Part shown: in pieces, positions 5,973 through 11,304 of the stretch | How the letters are laid out: every line of letters starts with the position of its first letter | Numbering within the stretch: the first letter of the stretch is position 1 | Assembly: GCA_017438675.1 (NCBI GenBank) | Contig: JAFRUW010000160.1 | Coordinates: 1-11,304, forward strand | Direction: 5' to 3' | Origin: Oscillospiraceae bacterium | GTDB taxonomy: Bacteria > Bacillota > Clostridia > Oscillospirales > Oscillospiraceae | Length of the DNA: 11,304 bases | Program-made: the position numbers and the translations under genes | The notes under the pieces: model-generated | What the model was told of the DNA's origin: nothing | What the model saw: the letters and a program-made list of their open reading frames with translations, nothing else | Databases searched by the model: none

Positions 5973-7752
5973 GTCACTGAAGGCAAGAAGTCTTTTCATA
6001 ATCATACTCTGCTCCGCATTATTCATGGTCGCCGCCACGCCCAGCGTGCAATCGTTTATGTACGACATGTTCCACCCGTATCTGGTAGAATACGTCACAC
6101 AGAAAACCAGCGACAGCGCCATTCTGATGAGTACGTTCCTGTCCCTCAGCAACAACGCCGTCAGGCATCCCGCAAGAGATCTGATCCGAAAGTATTTCCC
6201 CCAGGAGGGGGATGCAGCACCGACTCGGGAGGAAATCAATGAGGCGACGGAGAATTTCCTTGAGCCTATCGAAACGTCGTTTTCTGTCAGCAGCGAGGAG
6301 ACATTCAGCTGCCTCAGCTATCCTGCCATGTATTTAGACGGTGTGGGCATAATCTGTTCCCCGGAGCTTCAGGACACTGCTGAGATGTTTTTCAACTCTG
6401 ATTGGTTCCATGATAAGCTGACAAACGGCATAAACGGCAGCTATTATCCCGCCGTACCGGACGCTGGCGGGAACACCGGCGACTGGTTCTGCTTCATGAT
6501 CTCCTCAATGGGACACGATGTCGAGCATCCCTATTCAGCGCTGCTGCTGACGCCCAGAGAAGATATTGACCGTCTGTGGCGGAATGTCAGCGGTCTCGGC
6601 ATAACCGACACCGCCTTTGTAAACTCGGACTATGACACGATTTACACCTCCGGCGGCTTCTCCATGACAGACTTTGAATGGATGACCTCCGACCCATCGA
6701 ATTCTTTGCAGCACCGCATCGTAAAGCGCGAAACGGACAATGAGACTTACTGCTCGGTACTGGTGAGCTTTGAAGGCGAGGGGCTCAGATTCATTACCCG
6801 TTTTCCCAACGGGCTGTTCGCAAGCATATTCAAAACGATCCGTCTGAAGCTCATAAGCCTTCTTATCGCACTTATAGCGGCGCTGATTCTGATTATATTC
6901 TTCATTCTTCGCCGGATGCTCAGCAGGCTTACCGCACTAAGTGACAAAATGGCGGTTGTCAGGGACGGCAATTACAGCGTAAGGCTTGAAGATTCCAGCG
7001 ATGACGAGATCGGTCAGCTTGCCGCCGGATTCAATGAAATGACCGACAGGATCAGGGAAAACGTTGAGACAATAGTGGAAAAGGAACGGAGAGAGAAACA
7101 GCTGCAGTACAATCTTATGGTTTCCGCAATCGACCCCCACTTTATAAACAACACCCTCAACACCTCCACATGCCTTGCTGCATTGGGGCGAAACGATGAG
7201 GTCATTCAGGTCAACGAAGCCCTCATAATATTCCTCAAGGACAACCTGAAAATGAAAAGCTCCAAAACCTTCGACACCGTTGAAAACGAGCTGAATGTTC
7301 TGGAGCAATATATAATTATTCAGAATCACCTGTGCTTCAACACCATAACACTCAGGACCGACGTAAGCGATGAGGACCGTAAGCTGCAGATACCTAAATT
7401 CATGCTTCAGCCCATGGTGGAAAACGCCATCCTCCACGGCATTATGATGAACAAGGATAAGAACGGCAAGCCTGTTGCGGGTGTGATCGACATAGGCATC
7501 AGCCGCGAAAACGGGAGGATAAACCTCACAATACAGGACAACGGTATCGGCATGACCCCGGAGACGGTGGAGCGGTATTTTTATTCCGACGCAAAAGCAG
7601 CGCTTGACAACGGTGCCTCCGGCAGCCATATCGGAGTACTGAATGTACGGACAAGGCTGTCCCTGCTTTACGACGACGATTACAGTATCGACGTGGAAAG
7701 CGCCCCGGGCAAGGGAACAAAGGTAACTGTTGCGATACCTGATGAGCTGTAA
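5953..7752 (+). CDS. Sensor histidine kinase (YesM-like, HAMP plus His_kinase)
   Basis: This 599-residue membrane kinase should autophosphorylate on histidine and pass the phosphate to the regulator encoded just upstream. A transmembrane segment (about 13-29) leads into an extracytoplasmic sensor region (about 30-296) with no recognised ligand motif. A second membrane segment (about 298-318), a HAMP linker (about 318-372) and the kinase core follow. The phospho-histidine is H396 in DPHFINNTLN, the YesM/LytS-type H-box. The ATPase domain shows E490-N491 in LQPMVENAILHG, the G1 box DNGIGM (529-534) and a G2 box around IGVLNVRTRL (560-569). The frame is open to an ATG at 5854, but the start at 5953 is preferred. 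GGAGG lies 7 bases upstream of it, and the protein then begins with a short basic stretch before the first membrane helix. The overlap with the regulator gene is 20 bases. Confidence 0.92.
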   Translation: MKRKRFKSLKARSLFIIILCSALFMVAATPSVQSFMYDMFHPYLVEYVTQKTSDSAILMSTFLSLSNNAVRHPARDLIRKYFPQEGDAAPTREEINEATENFLEPIETSFSVSSEETFSCLSYPAMYLDGVGIICSPELQDTAEMFFNSDWFHDKLTNGINGSYYPAVPDAGGNTGDWFCFMISSMGHDVEHPYSALLLTPREDIDRLWRNVSGLGITDTAFVNSDYDTIYTSGGFSMTDFEWMTSDPSNSLQHRIVKRETDNETYCSVLVSFEGEGLRFITRFPNGLFASIFKTIRLKLISLLIALIAALILIIFFILRRMLSRLTALSDKMAVVRDGNYSVRLEDSSDDEIGQLAAGFNEMTDRIRENVETIVEKERREKQLQYNLMVSAIDPHFINNTLNTSTCLAALGRNDEVIQVNEALIIFLKDNLKMKSSKTFDTVENELNVLEQYIIIQNHLCFNTITLRTDVSDEDRKLQIPKFMLQPMVENAILHGIMMNKDKNGKPVAGVIDIGISRENGRINLTIQDNGIGMTPETVERYFYSDAKAALDNGASGSHIGVLNVRTRLSLLYDDDYSIDVESAPGKGTKVTVAIPDEL

Positions 7753-7770
7753 ACAGCTCCCATATCTTTT
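7744..7770 (+). terminator. Weak terminator-like hairpin at the kinase stop
   Basis: GAGCTG (7744-7749) pairs with CAGCTC (7754-7759) across TAAA and spans the kinase stop codon. A moderately T-rich stretch, CATATCTTTT, follows. The stem is only 6 bp, and the much stronger terminator at 7876-7910 probably does most of the work. Confidence 0.25.
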
Positions 7771-7875
7771 ATTCTCCGTGTCTGCTCCTCCGGACTTCGA
7801 TTCTTTCCGCTGCTCAATGTAATTAAACCTCCGAAGCGGCGCTCCCGTTTCACATCGATTCGGGAATTATTTTTT

Positions 7876-7910
7876 AAAAACCCGTCCTGATTATTTCAGG
7901 ACGGGTTTTT
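7876..7910. terminator. Strong bidirectional terminator between convergent operons
   Basis: AAAAACCCGTCCTGA (7876-7890) is the exact complement of TCAGGACGGGTTTTT (7896-7910), a 15-bp stem with loop TTATT. Each strand ends its stem in five T residues, so it can stop the kinase operon on the plus strand and the conjugation operon on the minus strand. It lies 124 bases past the kinase stop and 134 bases past the coupling-protein stop. Confidence 0.88.
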
Positions 7911-8043
7911 ATTAGGATGATCGTCTTCTCATCGAGTTCTCCGCTCTGAGCCCTTGCCGGCATGCCGCTGTAATACGTGTTTGTACTGCTTACGGTGAAG
8001 GCTTCTCCTTCAACTCATTTGCCTCCACAGCCGGTCGGATGTC
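7911..8043 (-). other. Spacer after the coupling-protein gene, possible gene remnant
   Basis: No full gene fits here. On the minus strand a 46-codon stretch without stop runs from 8014 to 7874, ending inside the terminator. Its residues (for example TNTYYSGMPARAQSGELDEK) have a coding-like look but lack a start near the ribosome-binding-like AAGGAG. It could be the degraded end of a gene that once followed the coupling protein, or chance. The usual next genes of this element type (Maff2 peptide, VirB6-like protein) are not seen. Confidence 0.2.
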
Positions 8044-9795
8044 TCAAGCCTCAACGACATCGTATTCATCCTCAGCCTTCAGTTTCATTCGCCGGTTCAG
8101 GAATTTCTCAATGTCAAAGGTGTATTTCCTGTCGTAGTCCGACGTGTACCTATAGTTTGGATGCTGGGTGATATCGTACTTATCCGACAGGAACGGCCTC
8201 ACGCCTCTGAGCTGCAGAACGCACGTGTTGCCATTCATGACAGCAAGCTCGTCCCGGCTCATCAGTTCTTTCCCGAGCTTCTGGTAATTGGTACCGTAGC
8301 TCGGACTGTTGCCCCGGGTGTCAGAAGTGTTGAAGGTATCGATGGTCTCCTTGCCAAGAGCCTCCGCCAGTTCCTTCAGAGTGGTAGGCTCCGATCCGCC
8401 GAGAAAGATCTGTGAGTCCATGTTGCCGATGATAGTATCCGCATTGTCCTTGTAGATGGCTTTCAGCTGCGACCTCGCCTGCAGCACCAGGCAGGCCGAG
8501 ATCTCACGGCTTCGGATCGTCGCAACCAGTTTTTCTAAGTTCGGGATTTGTCCGATGTTTGCCGCCTCATCGATGAGGCACCGGACATGCACCGGAAGCC
8601 TGCCGCCGTACACGTCATCCGCCTTCTCACAAAGCAGGTTGAAAAGCTGTGTGTAGATCATGGAGATCAGGAAGTTGAAGGTTGCGTCCGTATCCGACAT
8701 AATCAGGAACAGCGCTGTCTTCCGGTCTCCTATGGTATCCAGCTCCAGTTCATCATAGGCCGTGATCTCCCTTAGCTCCTGAATATCAAAAACCGCCAGC
8801 CTTGCCCCACACGAGATGAGGATTGACTTGGCGGTCTTACCTGCAGCCAGTTTATATTTTTTAAACTGCCTGACTGCGAAGTGTTTTGGATTCTTTTTTT
8901 CCAATGCTTCAAACATCAGGTCCACCGGGTTCCGGAAATCCTCATCATCCTCCCGGATCTCCATGGCATTGATGAATTCGATGAGTGTTGCGAAGTTCTG
9001 CTCCTCCGCCGGCGCATCGTAATGGATATATCCGATCAGCGCACAGTACAGCAGCGTCTCCGCCTTGGTCCAGAATTCATCACCGGACCTGCCGTCGCCC
9101 TTGGTGTTGGCTATAAGCGTGGTAACTAGTTTCAGTATATCCTTTTCGCTGTGGATATAGGCGAAAGGATTGTAATGCATGCTCTTTGAGAAGTTTATTG
9201 TGTTGAACACCTTGATCGCGTAATTTCCAACCTTCTGTAAAGCATAACCGCACTCTACCAGAATGCTGCCCTTAGGGTCCGTCACAACAAACGAGCTGTG
9301 CATTTGGAGCAGGTTGGGTTTTAACCAGAATCTTGTCTTGCCGGAACCGGAGCCGCCGACGATCAGGACGTTCTTATTCCTGGCGTCGGCGGGATTTTTG
9401 GGACGGCTGCTCATGGTGAGACGTTCGGTTTTGGTCAGGATCACGTTGTTTTTGAAAACGGGATCTTCAAAAGGAGCGATATCGGCATGTGTTCCCCATC
9501 TTGCGGAGCCGTATTCCTGATTGAGCCTGAAATGTTTGGCGTTTTTGCTTCGGATATACACCGCAAGGCGCAGAGCACCGCCGCAGGCGGCGCCGACCAG
9601 AAGATCCAAGGGATGGAAGCTCGGCATAGGATCACCAAAGGCTGCGCCCAGTGTACTGAAAAACGACAGCAGCTTCTCGCCTACAGCCGCACCCTCGGCA
9701 AGGCGCCAGGCTTCGCCAAAGTTTGTACAGACGAGGCCGATCAGAACATACGGCAGTGTTTTAATGATGATCTTCTTCAGTTTGTTTGTATTCAT
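8044..9795 (-). CDS. virD4: Type IV coupling protein, VirD4/TraG/PcfC family
   Basis: This 583-residue inner-membrane ATPase recruits the relaxase-DNA complex to the conjugation channel. Two N-terminal hydrophobic segments (about 12-28 and 62-80) precede the motif HFRLNQEYGSARWGTHADI (88-106), which is typical of this family. Walker A is GSGSGKT (148-154), followed by VVTDPKGS (170-177). Walker B is RCLIDEAANIG (405-415) with D409-E410. QARSQL (439-444) and the C-terminal NGNTCVLQLRGVRP region are also typical. Length matches intact VirD4-like proteins of Tn1549-type elements, and I see no frameshift. GAGGGAG (complement of 9804-9810) lies 8 bases before the start. The start overlaps the stop of the PcfB gene by four bases (ATGA), indicating translational coupling. 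It is the last gene of its operon here; the channel genes that usually follow are missing. Confidence 0.94.
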   Translation of the reverse strand: MNTNKLKKIIIKTLPYVLIGLVCTNFGEAWRLAEGAAVGEKLLSFFSTLGAAFGDPMPSFHPLDLLVGAACGGALRLAVYIRSKNAKHFRLNQEYGSARWGTHADIAPFEDPVFKNNVILTKTERLTMSSRPKNPADARNKNVLIVGGSGSGKTRFWLKPNLLQMHSSFVVTDPKGSILVECGYALQKVGNYAIKVFNTINFSKSMHYNPFAYIHSEKDILKLVTTLIANTKGDGRSGDEFWTKAETLLYCALIGYIHYDAPAEEQNFATLIEFINAMEIREDDEDFRNPVDLMFEALEKKNPKHFAVRQFKKYKLAAGKTAKSILISCGARLAVFDIQELREITAYDELELDTIGDRKTALFLIMSDTDATFNFLISMIYTQLFNLLCEKADDVYGGRLPVHVRCLIDEAANIGQIPNLEKLVATIRSREISACLVLQARSQLKAIYKDNADTIIGNMDSQIFLGGSEPTTLKELAEALGKETIDTFNTSDTRGNSPSYGTNYQKLGKELMSRDELAVMNGNTCVLQLRGVRPFLSDKYDITQHPNYRYTSDYDRKYTFDIEKFLNRRMKLKAEDEYDVVEA

Positions 9796-10277
9796 CTCGT
9801 ATGCTCCCTCTGCCTGTCCCTGGAAAACGCCTTCCCCGGAAGCGCTGCCACAAGTTCCTTAAGTTTCCGAAGATGGGCAAGCACACTGGGACGTTCACTC
9901 TTATTAAGCGCCCTGTCTGAGTACTCATTGAACGCCGCAGTCATTGCATCCGCGTCCTTCGCTTTGAAGAACACCAGATACTTTGGCGGCATTACTGACG
10001 AGTCCTTCCTTATCGCGTAGTCTATACCGTACTTTCGTGCTACTCTTTCGAACCCGCGCAAATCGGTTTTGGCGATATCTATATTCGTGACGCCCTGGTC
10101 CTGACCGATCAGCTCTTTTACCTTTTGTTTTCCAACAGGCTTCTCACCTGCCTTTAACACCGCTTCCTCTTTTCGATGCCTGAGATACACCCTCACGGCA
10201 GAAACCACCGTGCGGGCAGTCAGCTTTGACGTGCTGACAGCAAGGTTCACCGCCCTGCCTTCCACTTCCTCCTGCAT
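9792..10277 (-). CDS. pcfB: PcfB family (DUF3801) conjugation accessory protein
   Basis: This 161-residue protein belongs to the family of PcfB, which in the enterococcal plasmid pCF10 works with the coupling protein PcfC in substrate recruitment. Family features are the opening MQEEVEGRAVNLAVSTSKLT, then GKQKVKELIGQDQGVTNIDI (109 bases past mid-gene on the minus strand is not needed to see it), FERVARKYGIDYAI, and PPKYLVFFKAKDADAMTAAF near the end. It is cytoplasmic, without signal or membrane segment, and ends in a basic tail (FSRDRQREHTR). AGAGGAGG (complement of 10287-10294) lies 9 bases upstream of the start. It follows the DUF5688/DUF3846 gene by 18 bases and overlaps the coupling-protein gene by 4. 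That matches the usual PcfB-PcfC order. Confidence 0.9.
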   Translation of the reverse strand: MQEEVEGRAVNLAVSTSKLTARTVVSAVRVYLRHRKEEAVLKAGEKPVGKQKVKELIGQDQGVTNIDIAKTDLRGFERVARKYGIDYAIRKDSSVMPPKYLVFFKAKDADAMTAAFNEYSDRALNKSERPSVLAHLRKLKELVAALPGKAFSRDRQREHTR

Positions 10278-10295
10278 ACAGATCTGCCTCCTCTC

Positions 10296-11304
10296 TCATA
10301 ACGATTCCCCTCGGTCTTTACCGTGGGGTTTGTCACCCATCTCAACAGGTCGTCCCGTTTCCCGCGCCGCGATTACTCCATCGGGGATCGGCAGCGCCAT
10401 GATTCCCCTGCCCATTCGGACAAACACCTCCGGGTCATGGAAGTGCTGTTCATACTTGTCCAGCTGCTCCGGCGTAAGGGAGCCGAAACTGTCCTCCGTA
10501 AGCCCCGCCACAAGAAAGCTGCCTGCTACGATGTCGTAAATCTGACCCTCTTCATCCCTGAGAGCGCGGTTAAGGGGCAGATTGTCAAGCTTCCCCTCCT
10601 CGTTTACAATCAGGCAGACCTGATCCTCAAAAGGATAGACGGCCTCGATATAGCCGCCCACTGCCTCCTGCAAATCATGGAGTTCTGTCCCAATCTCCAC
10701 CTTGCGGGGATACTTTTCCGGCTCAACCAGGAGCACGGTCATGGTCTCCCTTTCAGGCTCGGGATCAAACATTTTCATCTCTTCCTCAATGCGCTGCTCA
10801 AATGTCTCAGCTTTCTCGAAAACACGGTCAATGCTGTCGTAGTGGTAAACAGTGTTTGACAGAAAATCCGAGGGAGCAACCTCATTCTCGTTGACATTTC
10901 TCACTATGCGCTCCAGTTCCGACCTTGTGAAGCTGCCGTCGTCCTGAACAAAGATCATCTCATGGACTGAAGACGGCAGTACATAGAAGTCGCCTCCCAT
11001 CACTTCCACCGCCTTATCCAGAAACTCCGGGAACTGGACGCATGCGGCTCCGAACCTTCCTCCCTCGACGGAGGCCACCCACAACGCCGATTCCGGTATG
11101 TCTACAGCTCCTCCCGAAATGTCCCTCATGACTTCAGACAGGTTCCTGAGTGTGGGCGGTCTGATCGACTCCTGAGATGCCGCTGCATCCTCATGGAGTC
11201 TCTCCGGAGTGACCCCGAACTCGTTCAGCATCCCGTTTGTGATCAGCGCGCTTGCAGCACTTTTCCCGTCCTCATCGAGTTCGAACCGGTAGACCACAGA
11301 CATA
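10296..11304 (-). CDS. DUF5688-DUF3846 two-domain protein, 5' end outside the window
   Basis: The visible 335 residues hold two families found on Firmicute conjugative elements, neither with a known function. Residues 1-160 match the C-terminal part of DUF5688: VVYRFELDEDG, then ALITNGMLNEFGV, then GGDFYVLPSSVHEMI and the NEVAPSDFLSNTVYHYD region. Residues 188-308 match a complete DUF3846 domain: MTVLLVEPEKYPRKVEI, then GGYIEAVYPFEDQVCLIVNEEGKL (shown here in two parts: GGYIEAVYPF and NEEGKL), LPLNRALRDEEG, YDIVAGSFLVAGL and SLTPEQLDKY. The linker 161-187 is charged and may be coiled. The first visible Met (11301-11303) lies inside the DUF5688 pattern and no ribosome binding site is visible, so the true start is probably beyond the right edge. 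The stop is 18 bases before the PcfB start. Met188 has only a poorly spaced GGGAG, so a separate DUF3846 product is unlikely. Confidence 0.8.
   Translation of the reverse strand, partial: MSVVYRFELDEDGKSAASALITNGMLNEFGVTPERLHEDAAASQESIRPPTLRNLSEVMRDISGGAVDIPESALWVASVEGGRFGAACVQFPEFLDKAVEVMGGDFYVLPSSVHEMIFVQDDGSFTRSELERIVRNVNENEVAPSDFLSNTVYHYDSIDRVFEKAETFEQRIEEEMKMFDPEPERETMTVLLVEPEKYPRKVEIGTELHDLQEAVGGYIEAVYPFEDQVCLIVNEEGKLDNLPLNRALRDEEGQIYDIVAGSFLVAGLTEDSFGSLTPEQLDKYEQHFHDPEVFVRMGRGIMALPIPDGVIAARETGRPVEMGDKPHGKDRGESL

Noticed and set aside
6937..7629. Minus-strand open frame of 230 residues opposite the kinase gene
   Set aside because: It overlaps the kinase H-box and ATPase motifs in antisense, has no domain and no ribosome binding site.
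7753..7875. Small gene after the kinase
   Set aside because: No open frame with a start and ribosome binding site. Only short competing inverted repeats (CCGCT/AGCGG, CTTCG/CGAAG) are seen.
10740..10742. Separate translation start for the DUF3846 domain at Met188
   Set aside because: The purine-rich GGGAG lies only about 3 bases before the ATG, too close for normal initiation, and the frame is continuous with the DUF5688 part.

Overview
The window looks like chromosome from a fibre-degrading anaerobic Clostridium-class gut or rumen bacterium, most likely a Ruminococcus-like member of the Oscillospiraceae. The clues are a secreted dockerin-bearing glycoside hydrolase, a YesM/YesN-type two-component system, Shine-Dalgarno sites of the AGGAGG type, and a conjugation module of the PcfB/VirD4 type common in integrative elements of gut Firmicutes. 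This assignment is inferred from gene families only.

Layout. Bases 1-464 contain no convincing gene. They hold a dense run of perfect inverted repeats, some able to form hairpins with stable tetraloops, and the terminators at the end of the hydrolase gene. Bases 465-4130 (minus) encode a 1221-residue secreted family 3 glycoside hydrolase. Its catalytic halves are in swapped (circularly permuted) order, and it ends in a cohesin-like domain followed by a type I dockerin. Bases 4131-4481 are a divergent intergenic region with a strong extended -10 promoter facing right, spaced direct repeats that could bind a regulator, and the hydrolase leader. Bases 4482-7752 (plus) are a two-gene operon: an AraC-type response regulator and a membrane sensor histidine kinase, overlapping by 20 bases. 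A strong bidirectional terminator lies at 7876-7910. Bases 8044-11304 (minus) carry three tightly packed genes of a conjugative element: the C-terminal part of a DUF5688 protein joined to a DUF3846 domain (it runs off the right edge), a PcfB/DUF3801 accessory factor, and a VirD4/TraG coupling ATPase.

How the parts may work together. The kinase probably senses an extracellular cue and phosphorylates the regulator, which may act on the shared intergenic region and so on the divergent hydrolase gene. The hydrolase would be exported and anchored to a cellulosome-like complex through its dockerin, where it would release sugars from beta-linked oligosaccharides. The right-hand block is a different functional unit. 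It supplies the substrate-recruitment end of a type IV secretion system, but it stops at the coupling protein: the channel genes that usually follow are absent, and a terminator and the head-on kinase operon come instead. That suggests a rearranged element, an element remnant, or an element boundary near 7911-8043.

The most interesting points are the permuted GH3-cohesin-like-dockerin architecture, the hairpin array at 73-445, and the abrupt end of the conjugation operon.
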